A DNA stretch of 60,580 bases from Streptomyces sp. Ncost-T10-10d (GCF_900091955.1 NZ_FMDF01000081.1:1-60580); one strand, 5' to 3'. Counted from the stretch's first letter, positions 1 to 8,815 are shown. Translations and numbers: made by a program. Notes: a model not told the origin generated them from the sequence alone.

Positions 1-440
1 TCGCCCTTTCCAGTGACGATGCCAATGGCGTGAGCAGGTTGAGGGCCTCAGCGCCGTGCTCGTCGCAGCCGCCCCGCCTCTCGGCATGCCGTCACAGCCG
101 GGCGAAACACCTCAGCCCGGTTGTGCCGCCGGTAGGCGTCGTAGACCCCCGAGCAGACGGCTGCCGCACAGCCACGCGTAGGACCGCCGGACCGCGCGGC
201 GCACGATCAGCGTGCTGAGCCCGGCGGTGAGCCGGCATCGTTGGGACTGGGTCAGCCCCGGCGGACCCCACTGCTTCCCGGCTGTGTCGGAGCCGCCCAG
301 CAGCCAGTGTTCCTGCCAGCTGTCGCCAGGGAACTGGCTGAGCCAGTCCAGGACTCGGGCCATCGCTCGGTCCTGCCGGGGACGCTGCTGAGCGGTCGGC
401 TCCACCAGCAGAGCCCGAGCGACCTCGATCAGCGTGGCCG
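1..440 (-). pseudogene. Second recombinase/integrase gene, N-terminal fragment
   Basis: On the minus strand an open stretch encodes residues such as RVLDWLSQFPGDSWQEHWL and a following SRLLGVYDAYRRHN-like segment once a frame change near position 120 is allowed. This composition (a short helical region followed by an FPGDSWQ..W motif) is typical of the downstream member of the tandem integrase pairs found in Streptomyces integrative elements. No catalytic R..HxxR..Y region is visible, and the gene runs towards the window edge in a broken frame. It lies just downstream of a first broken integrase. I infer a decayed recombinase partner; the family assignment rests on recall of similar pairs, so the exact family is uncertain. 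Confidence 0.5.
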
Positions 441-449
441 GGGAAGCGC

Positions 450-1596
450 GCTCTCACCCGGGAATCGGCTGCCCTGCGGGCCGCTCCGGCAGTCGGGGGC
501 CAATCAGGACCGCGGGTCGCGGACGCCGGCCAGCGGGCGGGCGGTACGTCCGTGGCGAGCGGCCATCATGCATTTCCGAGTACGTCGGCGAGGCCGTTCG
601 GGTCGTAGGTCCAGCTCGTGAGCGGCCGCGGTGGCGGCTTGGGCGCGGGAGTGGGTCAGCGGGCGCAACGGTCCGCGCCGGGTCCACCACACCGGCTCGT
701 GCGGCTCGGGCCGATGCCCTTCCTGGGCCAAACTCGCCCAGGTAGAGGGCCAGCCAGGAGAGCGCCTCCGGTGACGCCGGGCAAGCTTGCTGCACCCTGC
801 CCAGCCCCTTGGACTGCACGTAGATGCGGCCCTCACCAGGGGGCGGCACGTCATCGATCGTCATCCCCAGCATCTCCGCGGCCCTCGCCCCACTGGACGG
901 GAACATCGAGAACAGTGCGCGATCCCGGTTGCAGCCGAGCGCCGCAAACAGGTCCTCGATCACACTGTCCGAAACGGTCCGAGGTTCAGGATCGCCCTGC
1001 TTTTGCCGGTAGGCGCCGCGACGGTGTAGCCGGAACGGCTCCAGCGGGGGGATGAGCCTCGATCCGACGGCCGTGGCGGCTCTGCGGGGGCACCGGCGAG
1101 ACGACCGGCCCGTGTCCGGCCTGCACCTGATGGTCATAGAAGGCGGAGATCACCGAGAGCGCGTGGTTGATCGTCGCCGGGGCGTACCCGTCGCGCAGGT
1201 ACGGCTTGCCAGTGCGCGGGTTCACCGACCCGGAGCCGGAGCCCCTTCACGGGGGCGGTCACGGGCCGGGTTGTGGCTGACATGCAGCCACAGCACGAAG
1301 TCCCGCACTTTCGTGCGCTGGTTCCGGTTCCACGGCACCTCCACCGCTGCCAGGAACCGGAACCAGCGCAGCAGGTCATAGGCGTAGGAGCGACAGGAAG
1401 CCGCCGTGTTTCCACGGGCCACGAGCTCGCGCAGGAACTCGCTCACCGGCGCGATCGGCAGCCCTGTGCCGTCCAGCACCTGCCAAGGCAGGGAGGCATC
1501 TCGCGTCTCGACCACCCTCCCGACCCGCGCCACCACCAGTCCGGCAGGGCTGTTCCCCGGAGGGCAAGCAACCTGAGCCATCGCATCTCCGTCCAC
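450..1596 (-). pseudogene. Tyrosine site-specific integrase, frameshifted and missing its catalytic end
   Basis: Three minus-strand frames join into one recognisable integrase. The first (about 1222-1596) has the N-terminal core-binding domain with EFLRELVARGNTAASCRSYA. The second (about 986-1225) continues with ATINHALSVISAFYDHQVQ. The third (about 454-1137) has RDRALFSMFPSSGARAAEML and YVQSKGLG, the start of the catalytic domain including the first conserved arginine (SSGARAAE). The later HxxR and tyrosine motifs are missing: the sequence loses similarity near position 600. At least two frameshifts plus a deletion make it non-functional. It probably once mobilised the element that carries the prim-pol and helicase genes to its right. 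Confidence 0.75.
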
Positions 1597-1666
1597 GTGC
1601 CATTGCTCCGGACGGAGACTCCTCGCTTACCCGATCGCGAAGGCGGAGGACACACCTATCGTGCGG

Positions 1667-1780
1667 TCAACGGGTCGGTGCACGGCCTTGCCCCGAGTAA
1701 GACAGGCGCATCGCGAACAGGTGAACCTTGACGTGCTGGCCGGCCAGACGGATCGTCACGTCGCCGCAGTCCACCCCGGC
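1667..1780 (-). pseudogene. IS21-family IstA transposase fragment
   Basis: About 36 codons on the minus strand read GDVTIRLAGQHVKVHLFAMR followed by LSYSG. This matches my memory of IstA (IS21-type) transposases, in which a DDE catalytic segment reads close to AGQRVKVHLFAMRLSYSGKAVH. Nothing else of the gene is recognisable on either side. It is a short relic, consistent with insertion-sequence turnover next to the broken integrase. Confidence 0.45.
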
Positions 1781-2286
1781 CGGTGGGACTGCGGGATGAA
1801 CACGTTCACCGGTCCGCGGCCCGCCTCGGGGCGGGGGGCGCCGGTCGAAGATCCTCTTGGCACTGTGCTGTTGCTTGCGCGGCACGTCCGATCTGCCCGG
1901 AGCATGGCTTGGATTCGGTGTTGGGCAGCCCCGTCGAAGGGGGCTCCCGGCCGGGGGGAGAGGCGTGGTGTTCGTCCTTGCCGACGATCGATGGCAAGGA
2001 CGAGAACCTCGCTGGGGACGCAGGGCTCGCTCCAGCCCCGTACAGCTGGCCATCGTCGACCAACAAGAACCCGAACCTCAGCAACAGAAACGGCTGGCCT
2101 ACCGAGCCCAGGCTGGACCAAGTACCGGGGGAACGAGAGTCCGTTTCAGTAAAAAGTTGTCAAAGGCCCACGTTTCTCCGGCAGCAACATATGGCTGAAC
2201 CGGCACACCTCACTTCACTTCACTCAAGCAGAAGAAATCATCCAAGCAGAAGAAAAGATCTGTAACAGATCAGTTGAACGGCGGGC

Positions 2287-2932
2287 AGGGACCAGAGTTG
2301 GGGGGCCCCTGCCGGGCCAAAGGCACAGAGCTGTTGCCAACCTTCTCCGGTTCCTGGGAGCGGGGGAGGGCCAGAGGGTCCAACAGGGTCCAAACGCAAG
2401 GCGGGAGGGACTGCGATTTTTGGTCCCTGAGCTTCCGTCCCTGGTATTTGTGCAGGTCAGAGCCTTCTCAGCGCCCCCGAGAGGGACTGGAGGGACCGAA
2501 AGCTGCAATTATGACGTAGACATAGAGATGTATTCATACGCGCGTACGCATGCACGAACATATACAAGTACAGCTCATAATTGCGGAGTTAAGTCCCTAC
2601 AGTCCCTTCCTGAACTGGGTAAATCGCTCTGACCTGCACTGATGCTCTTTCTGATGTCAGGGACGGTCCAGGTTCCCAGTCACTCAGCCTCAGTCTCTGG
2701 ACCCTTTTGGTCACTGTGCTGCTCCGGGGAACGACCCTCATCGCCCCTGCAGGCGAAGTTCGCCGTGCTTCTCAGCCTCTTCAGCCCCTAGGGTTGGGAC
2801 CCCGCCTGAGGGACCCAAGGGACCCACCAAACTGATAGAACCGGCACACGGGAGACGGGGGACACCTTTTTTTCGGAAGGCGAGCCTTACACTTTCTCGC
2901 ATCAGGGTCCCTTCGGTCCCTGGCAGGGACGG
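2287..2932. repeat. Dispersed AGGGAC/GTCCCT iteron-like repeats
   Basis: Copies of AGGGAC(C/T) or its complement can be read at about 2287, 2406, 2422, 2436, 2482, 2491, 2593, 2602, 2658, 2807, 2816, 2905, 2914 and 2924, plus two AGGGTCC copies at 2374-2392. Several are paired, for example at 2481-2500, 2807-2826 and 2903-2930. Both orientations occur. The clustering in about 650 bp of non-coding DNA directly in front of replication genes resembles the iteron or primase-recognition repeats of plasmid origins. Confidence 0.6.
2505..2584. repeat. AT-rich island bounded by a 10-bp inverted repeat
   Basis: GCAATTATGA at 2505-2514 and its exact complement TCATAATTGC at 2575-2584 enclose a 60-bp stretch that is far richer in A+T than the surrounding DNA. 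It sits inside the AGGGAC repeat field. It could be a DNA-unwinding element or a bidirectional promoter; the sequence alone does not decide. Confidence 0.55.
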
Positions 2933-2990
2933 CTTCCCACGTCAGGTGTGTGAAGTGATCGGGCAGACAGCAGAGACAAGGACGATTCCC

Positions 2991-4085
2991 GTGCCGCGCG
3001 AACGTGACAGCCACGACGGTGGAACCGGTGCCGTGCCCGGGTCGTCACGAGCTGTCGCACGGTGGTGTGCGGCTCAGGGCTGGCCTGTCCACCCTCTTGC
3101 CCCGGGGCGCAAGACACCTGTTCGGAACTGCTCTGTCTGCGCGGGGCACAGGCACGAACCTGCCTCGTGCCCCTGTCTCCCCGCAGGACGCCCTTGTCAC
3201 GGTTTTCACGCGGCCTCGACCGATCCCGGCTTGATCGAGCGTTGGTGGGGTGACAGTCCCTCCTCAGGCGTGGGAGTCGCCTGCGGCCCCGCAGGGCTCG
3301 TCGTCGTCGACATCGACGCTCACCAGGTGCAGGTCCCCGACCGAGGACAGTTGCTCCCTGGAATCCCGATCCCGGAACAAGTACAGCTCGACGGCTTGGT
3401 CTCGGGTTTCGACACGTTGGCTCTGCTGGCGGCCTACCGGGGGGAAACATCCCCGGCCCAGGACGAGCACACGTTGCGGGTCCGTACCCCTTCGGGCGGC
3501 CTGCACGTCTGGTACCGGAATCCCACCCCCTCTGTCAGGTATAGGTGTTCGACAGGATCCGCACGACACACAGCCCTTGCTTGGCAGGTGGACATCCGTG
3601 CCGAGGGCGGCTACATCGTCGCTCCGGGGACCCGCACCCCGAAGGGTGTCTACCGCCCGGAGGGCTCGGCCCGCCGACCCGCGGTGTTGCCCGAGTGGCT
3701 GCAGCGTGAGCTTCGTCGTACACAGCACGTGATCGAGCACAAGAGCCTCGTGGAGCCCGTGGCCCCCGCCGTGCCGGCCCCCGCCCACCGAGGCGGACGC
3801 CGCGCCGCCTCCGCTGACCGGCTGATAGATCCACTCATCGCGCTGGTCGCGGAGTGCGCCGCGGCTCCGGAGGGGACGGGCTTCTCCGAGAAACTCAATC
3901 GGGCCGCTTATACGGCCGGAGGGCTGGTCGCCGCAGGGCACCTCGATCAGGCAGCCATACGCGACCGACTTGTACGTGTCGCCCACTACGCCCGCCCTTG
4001 GCAACAGTCCCGGAATGAAAAGATCGTCGACGACGCCCTTGCCGTAGGGTCCGTCCGCCCTCTCCACCTCAAAGGACGTCCATGA
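2991..4085 (+). CDS. Bifunctional DNA primase/polymerase (prim-pol domain) protein
   Basis: The product of about 364 residues has the archaeo-eukaryotic prim-pol fold. The hDhD metal-binding motif VVVDIDAH lies near residues 103-110 and the conserved histidine segment SGGLHVWY follows near residue 170. The N-terminus has a cysteine cluster (CSVCAGHRHEPASCPC), perhaps a zinc knuckle. The GTG at 2991 is chosen because AAGGA lies 8 bases upstream; a GTG at 2946 is in frame but less well placed. It overlaps the helicase gene by 4 bases (ATGA), so the two are translationally coupled. Prim-pol plus a D5/P4-type helicase is the usual replication module of actinomycete plasmids and integrative elements. 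Role here: primer synthesis at the element's own origin. Confidence 0.85.
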   Translation: MPRERDSHDGGTGAVPGSSRAVARWCAAQGWPVHPLAPGRKTPVRNCSVCAGHRHEPASCPCLPAGRPCHGFHAASTDPGLIERWWGDSPSSGVGVACGPAGLVVVDIDAHQVQVPDRGQLLPGIPIPEQVQLDGLVSGFDTLALLAAYRGETSPAQDEHTLRVRTPSGGLHVWYRNPTPSVRYRCSTGSARHTALAWQVDIRAEGGYIVAPGTRTPKGVYRPEGSARRPAVLPEWLQRELRRTQHVIEHKSLVEPVAPAVPAPAHRGGRRAASADRLIDPLIALVAECAAAPEGTGFSEKLNRAAYTAGGLVAAGHLDQAAIRDRLVRVAHYARPWQQSRNEKIVDDALAVGSVRPLHLKGRP

Positions 4086-5635
4086 GCAGCGCCGAGAGCT
4101 CACCGCGTTTTGATCCGCAGGCTGCAGCTCAGCAGATGCTCGACCTGGAGTCGGCGGACCTGGCCGCCGGTCCCGCCCGTCTGCCGGCCCAGGGCCCCGT
4201 GAGCGCTCCGCCACCGTTTCCCCCGGGTGGTTCCCCTTTCCCTGCCGCTCCCTTGCTGCCTCCTTCCCTCTCCGACCGCGGAAACGCACGTCTGTTTGTG
4301 CAGATGCACAGCGATCAGTTCCGTCATGTGGAGGGCCTTGGCTGGTTCGCCTGGGACGGCTATCGGTGGAAGCGCGGGGGCGGGGAGAAGGCCGCCCTGT
4401 GGGCTGCGGGGGAGATGGCCGAGGACATGGCCTCCACCGACCCACGAGGAGTGTTCGGTGACCGCGAGCTCGCGCAGCACAAGCGACGAACCTTGTCCAC
4501 GACCGGACTGAAAGCGCTCCTGACCCAGGCGAAGGCATCGCCGGATATTTCGGTGGATCCCGACACACTGGACGGAGATCCCTACGCGCTGTGCACTCCC
4601 GTTGGTGTGGTCGACCTTCACAGCGGTCACCTGCGCAAGCCCGATCCCACACGTGACTTCCACTCCCGGGCCACCAGCGTTGCCCCCCAGAGCATGGAGA
4701 CCCCTCGCTGGCACCGCTTCCTCGCCGACACCTTCGGTGAGGACGACGAGGGCCAGGAGATGATCGACTTCCTGCATCTGATGCTCGGCTACTCGATCAC
4801 GGGCGACGTGGGCGCCCAGGTGCTGCCCTTCCTGCACGGAGAGGGCAAGAACGGCAAGTCCGTACTGCTCGACATCATGATTCAGATTCTCGGTGACTAC
4901 GCGGACGCCGCCCCGCCGGGATTTCTGATGGACCGTGGCGCCTTCTCGGAGCACTCCACGGAGCTGACCGAACTGCACGGGCGCCGCCTGATCGTGTGCA
5001 GCGAGCTGAAACCGAACGACAAGTTCGACGAGGCGCGCGTCCGGCTCCTGACGGGTGGCGACAAGATCAAGGCCCGTCGCATGCGACAGGACTACTTCTC
5101 GTTCACCCCGACCCATCATCTGTGGCTTCTGGGCAACCACCGCCCAGAGGTGTCCACGGGCGGCTTCGCGTTCTGGCGACGTATCCGCCTGCTGCCGTTC
5201 ACCCGCACGGTTCCGGCGCACCGCAGGATCGACAATCTCGCCTTCGAGCTGGTCAGAGACGAGGGCCCGGGGATCCTGCAATGGCTCATCCAGGGGGCGC
5301 AGCGCTATCTGCGTACCCGGGACCCGCTGGAGGGCCCGGACAGGGTCCGGATCGCCACTACGGCCTACGCCACCACCGAGGATCACATCGGGCGGTTCAT
5401 GGCCGAATGCTGTACGCGCGACGGCGACGTCGGGAAAGACCTTCGGGTGGAACAGGGGCTGCTCTACTCGGAGTACAGCTCCTGGTGCAACGCGGGGGAG
5501 GGGATCCGGCCCGCGACTCCTCGGGCGTTCGCCAACCGCGTCCGCCAAGAGGTGGGGGTGGCCTCGCCGACCGACATGATCAAGTCGAACGGCCGAAAGT
5601 ACTACCCGAGCATCGCACTGCTGGAGCGCCCATGA
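4082..5635 (+). CDS. Phage/plasmid primase-helicase, P4/D5 family
   Basis: This 517-residue protein has a D5_N-type region (about residues 80-230) followed by a superfamily 3 helicase domain. Walker A is HGEGKNGKS near residues 253-261; later conserved segments include VCSELKPNDKFD and LTGGDKIKARRM, followed by LLGNHRPEV. A C-terminal winged-helix (primase C-terminal) region follows RFMAECC. It starts within the stop of the prim-pol gene and appears complete. It should unwind the origin of the element and load with the primase. No frameshift is visible, in contrast to the adjacent integrases. Confidence 0.88.
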   Translation: MSSAESSPRFDPQAAAQQMLDLESADLAAGPARLPAQGPVSAPPPFPPGGSPFPAAPLLPPSLSDRGNARLFVQMHSDQFRHVEGLGWFAWDGYRWKRGGGEKAALWAAGEMAEDMASTDPRGVFGDRELAQHKRRTLSTTGLKALLTQAKASPDISVDPDTLDGDPYALCTPVGVVDLHSGHLRKPDPTRDFHSRATSVAPQSMETPRWHRFLADTFGEDDEGQEMIDFLHLMLGYSITGDVGAQVLPFLHGEGKNGKSVLLDIMIQILGDYADAAPPGFLMDRGAFSEHSTELTELHGRRLIVCSELKPNDKFDEARVRLLTGGDKIKARRMRQDYFSFTPTHHLWLLGNHRPEVSTGGFAFWRRIRLLPFTRTVPAHRRIDNLAFELVRDEGPGILQWLIQGAQRYLRTRDPLEGPDRVRIATTAYATTEDHIGRFMAECCTRDGDVGKDLRVEQGLLYSEYSSWCNAGEGIRPATPRAFANRVRQEVGVASPTDMIKSNGRKYYPSIALLERP

Positions 5636-5837
5636 CGGCTGTCGCACCTCTGCCCTCTCCACCACGCGGCCTACACCACGGTCGTGGTGCGCTCTACGAT
5701 GGTGTGGAGGCCCCCGGGAGCGGTGGCCCTCGCAGAGCGGTCTGCCACCTGGTGAGGAGCGGACCGGAGCGACACGGACAGATGCCCCGCCATGTCCCAT
5801 GGCCGGGGAGTACGCCGACGAAGGAGAGGCTGCAGCC

Positions 5838-6221
5838 ATGAGTTCGCTGTTGACCGAGAGCGACCTCATCCACGAGGCCGAGGTGGTGTGGCTGGAGAAC
5901 CTCGAACAGCTTGACTACGTCCGTCAGGCGCTGGACAAGACAAGGCGACGCAACACCAAGCCGCCGTACGCACGGGACGGACGCATGGTGGGGTACGCCC
6001 TGCTGGACGAGGACGCCTTCCCGGACCCCGACAGCGGCCTGTACAAGCGCCGGGTGTTCTTCCTGCTGCCCCATGACCGTGACAGCCTGCCCGACGGCCT
6101 GTACCGCGAGGGTGCCCCGGGGGAGGCGGTCGATCCGCGCACGATCGCGCCGAAGAAGCCGGGGGCGAAGACCCCCAGGTCCCAGTGCGGCTCAGTGGCC
6201 GTCGCGGCGTCGGCTCCCTGA
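5838..6221 (+). CDS. DUF6009 family protein
   Basis: This protein of about 127 residues contains the conserved stretch RMVGYALLDEDAFPD followed by a LLPHDRD motif and AVDPRTIAPKKPG. I recall this pattern from DUF6009 proteins of Streptomyces plasmids and integrative elements; no biochemical function is known. The start at 5838 follows AAGGAG at a 9-10 base distance. It lies 200 bp downstream of the helicase on the same strand and may belong to the same element. The last 15 or so codons look less conserved and may have been replaced by a rearrangement. Confidence 0.75.
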   Translation: MSSLLTESDLIHEAEVVWLENLEQLDYVRQALDKTRRRNTKPPYARDGRMVGYALLDEDAFPDPDSGLYKRRVFFLLPHDRDSLPDGLYREGAPGEAVDPRTIAPKKPGAKTPRSQCGSVAVAASAP

Positions 6222-6326
6222 AGCGGGCCCACGAGAAGGTGCCCGCCAGCCGCTGACCCGCTCGCGGCGCAAGTGTTTTCGACAAGTCTCCGCTACTACG
6301 ACGAGCGAAGCCCGCGCGGAGTTCAG

Positions 6327-6350
6327 GTTCGCCTGCCCGGGCAGGCGAAC
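6327..6350. repeat. 24-bp perfect palindrome
   Basis: The arm GTTCGCCTGCCC is followed immediately by its complement GGGCAGGCGAAC, with no loop. It lies about 105 bp after the DUF6009 stop and before transposase relics, so it could be a terminator, a recombination site or an element end. Confidence 0.5.
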
Positions 6351-6451
6351 GTGGCGAACCACCGTGCCGTCCTGCACGAGGCTGTGTCAGTTCTTGGCGG
6401 TTTCTGCGCTGTTGGTTCGAGTGGAGGTGGAAGACCTGCACTCGAACCGTT

Positions 6452-6600
6452 GTCGCAGCCGTCCTCGCCCAGTGCCCAGAACTGACCGCCCTCCATAGGC
6501 GTGTCCGCACCTTCGCCGAGATCCTCACAACACGCTCTGGCCACCACCTCAAGGACTGGGTCACCGCAACCCGGGTCGAGGATCTTCCAGAGCTCCACAC
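6452..6600 (+). pseudogene. ISL3-family transposase fragment
   Basis: About 50 codons read CPELTALHRRVRTFAEIL and SGHHLKDWVTATRVEDLPEL followed by HT. This is the segment just before the catalytic glutamate region of ISL3-type DDE transposases. Neither the beginning nor the end of the transposase is present. The stump abuts a fragment of a different IS family on the opposite strand, which marks a nested rearrangement. Confidence 0.6.
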
Positions 6601-6619
6601 GCGACCAGCTCGTCGACGA

Positions 6620-6804
6620 GTTTCGTGGCGGGTGTGCAGCGGACCCGGTCGTCGCCCCGGCCATCAGCCACTCGGCCAGGAACACCGGGTAGTACATCTG
6701 GTCGGGGGCAGCGCAGTCGGCCAGGTCTGGGAACTGCTGCCGGATGGAGGACAGTCGCAGCAGGCGGCAGACCTGGCCGATCGAGGCGATGGAGGCTTCT
6801 TCGG
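6620..6804 (-). pseudogene. IstB-like ATPase (IS21 helper) N-terminal fragment
   Basis: On the minus strand, codons read VCRLLRLSSIRQQFPDLA and later MYYPVFLAEWLMAG. This matches the N-terminal region of IstB-type helper ATPases (LRLPTIR..F..LA...Y..FLAELLMAE). The Walker A region is absent and the reading frame decays near 6620. It touches the stop codon of the hydrolase gene at 6805. It may share its origin with the IstA scrap at 1667-1780. Confidence 0.5.
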
Positions 6805-7734
6805 TCAGCCCGCGCTTGCGGTCTCCAGGACGAAGCCGTGGACCGAGGCCGCGAACAGCTCGGGTTCCTCCACATGTCCCATGTGGCCGCTGTCCTCCAG
6901 CACCAGCAGCCGAGACTGCGGGATCAGCTCGTCGAGTTCGAGACCCCAGCGCATTCCGCAGATCACGTCGTGCCGGCCCACGACGACCAGCGCCGGTACC
7001 GCCAGCTCCTTGAGCGCGGCGCGGTCGTCGATGGCGTCGGGGGCGAGATCCTCGTCCAGGCCCGAGATGTACGTCGCGCGCACGGCGTCCCGGAACGGGG
7101 CCAGCCGCTCCTCGTCCGCCCAGTAGTCGGCGAAGTACGACGGCAGCACGCCCCGGGCGACCGCCGTGGTCTGTTCGTCGGTGGACATGCTGCCCATCGC
7201 ACCGAACGCGGCCATCACACCGGGCAGCCCGGGGTGGTCGGCATGTTTCGCGGCGAACGCCTCCACCATCCGAGCCGCCTCCGCGCCGTGCTCAGGGCCG
7301 GTGACAGGGGCGCCCTCGTACAGAACGACTCCTGCCAGCTGCTCAGGGCGGTACAGGGCGTGATAGGCGGCCACGAACGCACCGTGCGAGTGTCCCAGCA
7401 GGTGCACCTTCGGCACCCCGAGCCGGTTGATCAGAATCTGCAGGAAGCTGCTGTAGCGCTCCCGCGTGTATCCGTGCGGGTGCGAGGGCAGGCGGCTGTC
7501 CGTCGTGGTGCCTATGGGCTCGACGTAGACCATGGTGAGGTGTTCTTCGAGGGCGGGCATGCGCATGTACTCCCAGAAGATTCCGGGACCGCCGGAGTGG
7601 GCCACGCACACCGGACCGGTGCCGTGGACGTGGTAGCGCTGTACCAGGCCGCCCAGACGGTACGTGTGGGTGCCGGGGGAGAGGGGCGCGGTGTCGGGCG
7701 CCGTGGCGTGGTGGTGCGCGGGTGACGAGACCAT
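6805..7734 (-). CDS. Alpha/beta hydrolase, proline iminopeptidase-like
   Basis: The product of about 309 residues has the alpha/beta hydrolase fold. An oxyanion-hole motif HSGGPG lies near residues 46-51, the nucleophile elbow is GHSHG near residues 112-116, and the C-terminus has VVVGRHDVICG (acid) and EDSGHMGHVE (catalytic histidine). HSGGPG is typical of proline iminopeptidase-type members. I choose the ATG at 7734 because GGAGGA lies just upstream; an ATG at 7764 is in frame but has no clear ribosome site. The gene follows a sigma factor gene on the same strand with an 115-bp gap, so the two may form an operon. The substrate is unknown. Confidence 0.85.
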   Translation of the reverse strand: MVSSPAHHHATAPDTAPLSPGTHTYRLGGLVQRYHVHGTGPVCVAHSGGPGIFWEYMRMPALEEHLTMVYVEPIGTTTDSRLPSHPHGYTRERYSSFLQILINRLGVPKVHLLGHSHGAFVAAYHALYRPEQLAGVVLYEGAPVTGPEHGAEAARMVEAFAAKHADHPGLPGVMAAFGAMGSMSTDEQTTAVARGVLPSYFADYWADEERLAPFRDAVRATYISGLDEDLAPDAIDDRAALKELAVPALVVVGRHDVICGMRWGLELDELIPQSRLLVLEDSGHMGHVEEPELFAASVHGFVLETASAG

Positions 7735-7849
7735 AGAGTCCTCCGTGACGTGCTGGTTTTCCATGACACCGGCACGACGCTGTGGAGGCCGACAAGTTCG
7801 GTCGCCGTGATGTGATCTGGCGCACAGCTACTGGGGGAGGAGCGCTGGC

Positions 7850-8815
7850 TCAGGCCGCGGGAGGTGCGGGCTCCATCCGCGGGCGGGCGGCGTGGAAGAG
7901 GGAGACCCGGTCGATGCGACCGCCGTCCAGCGTCATGATCCAGGCGACCCCCGGCGGACAGTGTTCCGGATTGTCGGCCGGGCTGATCAGTTCCATCTCC
8001 CACACGACCAGGGACCGGCCCGCCACGATGTGCACGGGCCGCTGGCGAACGCCCGCTGAGAGGTCGCAGTCCATGCCCGCCAGCAGGACTCCGGCACCGC
8101 CGAGCCGTTCACCGCCGGTCAGCAGCGAGACATCGGAGGAGTAGCGGTCCTTGACCACCTTGCCGAACTCGCCGCGCTCGGCGGCCGCGAGTGTTTCCCG
8201 TGCCTCGTGCCAGCTGGCCTCCGTACGGCGCATCACATCCTCGTGTGCTGTGGCCGCCGTGGCTGTCACAGCCTGGGCCAGCGCGGTGCGGGCCTGGCTG
8301 AGCCGGCTGCGCACCGTGCCGACGGGCACGGCACAGGCTTCGGCGATCTGCCGGTACGAGGTGATTCCGGTGGAGAAGTACCGCAGGACGACCGGCAGCC
8401 GCAGGGCAGGTGACAGCGTCTCGACGGCCTCCCAGATCCAGTCCCGCAGCGCGTGGCTCTGCAGCACCTGCTCGGGTGTGATGCCGTCCGGGGGCACCGG
8501 CACCTCCTCCACGGGCTCGACGCGCCGGGAGGCGCGCAGCAGGGTCCGGCAGTTGTTGCGCACCACCATGCGCAGCCACGGCCCCACGGCCTGCGGATCA
8601 CGGACGTCCACGATCCGCCGCAGCGCCACCAGCGCCGCTTCCTGCATGACGTCGTCCACGTCCGGCCCCGGTCCCAGCAGGCTGAGCGCCACGGCTCGCA
8701 TCCCGGGCCGGTGCCGCTCCAGGAGCAGGGCCAGGGCCGATACGTCGCCCGCCTGCGCGGCCCGGGTCAGTGCCGCGTCCTCCCCCGGCCCGGTGGTCAC
8801 CGGCACCCCGCTCAT
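7850..8815 (-). CDS. ECF-type RNA polymerase sigma factor with a C-terminal extension
   Basis: The 321-residue protein has sigma region 2 (about residues 25-95: VDDVMQEAALVALRRI and WLRMVVRNNCRTLLR), then region 4 (about residues 125-185: ALRLPVVLRYFSTGITSYRQ, VPVGTVRSRLSQAR). About 130 further residues may form an NTF2/SnoaL-like domain ending with RIDRVSLFHAARP. Such C-terminal domains in ECF sigma factors often replace a separate anti-sigma factor. Start ATG at 8815 follows GGAGGGACAAGGT. The downstream alpha/beta hydrolase is a likely target or co-transcribed gene. Confidence 0.85.
   Translation of the reverse strand: MSGVPVTTGPGEDAALTRAAQAGDVSALALLLERHRPGMRAVALSLLGPGPDVDDVMQEAALVALRRIVDVRDPQAVGPWLRMVVRNNCRTLLRASRRVEPVEEVPVPPDGITPEQVLQSHALRDWIWEAVETLSPALRLPVVLRYFSTGITSYRQIAEACAVPVGTVRSRLSQARTALAQAVTATAATAHEDVMRRTEASWHEARETLAAAERGEFGKVVKDRYSSDVSLLTGGERLGGAGVLLAGMDCDLSAGVRQRPVHIVAGRSLVVWEMELISPADNPEHCPPGVAWIMTLDGGRIDRVSLFHAARPRMEPAPPAA

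Larger units (their letters stand above)
1794..2945. other. Non-coding region upstream of the prim-pol gene, candidate replication origin
   Basis: No convincing gene is present. From about 2280 the region is full of short GGGAC(C/T) or reverse (A/G)GTCCC words, surrounds an AT-rich island at 2505-2584, and ends at the primase start. A smaller hairpin (arms TCGTCCTTGCC at 1972-1982 and GGCAAGGACGA at 1993-2003) lies to the left. Base composition falls clearly below that of the neighbouring genes between 2500 and 2650. Position and structure suggest an origin or control region for the primase-helicase module; this is inference. Confidence 0.5.

Noticed and set aside
4100..5869. Minus-strand 589-codon open frame opposite the helicase gene
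   Set aside because: Antisense to a gene with clear helicase motifs; no recognisable domain.
6414..6448. tRNA-like T-arm: GGTTCGAGTG with its complement CACTCGAACC
   Set aside because: There is no acceptor, D or anticodon stem around it and the loop is 15 bases; it is a plain inverted repeat in transposase-relic DNA, so no tRNA gene or tRNA attachment site is claimed.
7734..7764. ATG 7764 as the start of the alpha/beta hydrolase
   Set aside because: There is no ribosome site before it, whereas GGAGGA stands just before the in-frame ATG at 7734.
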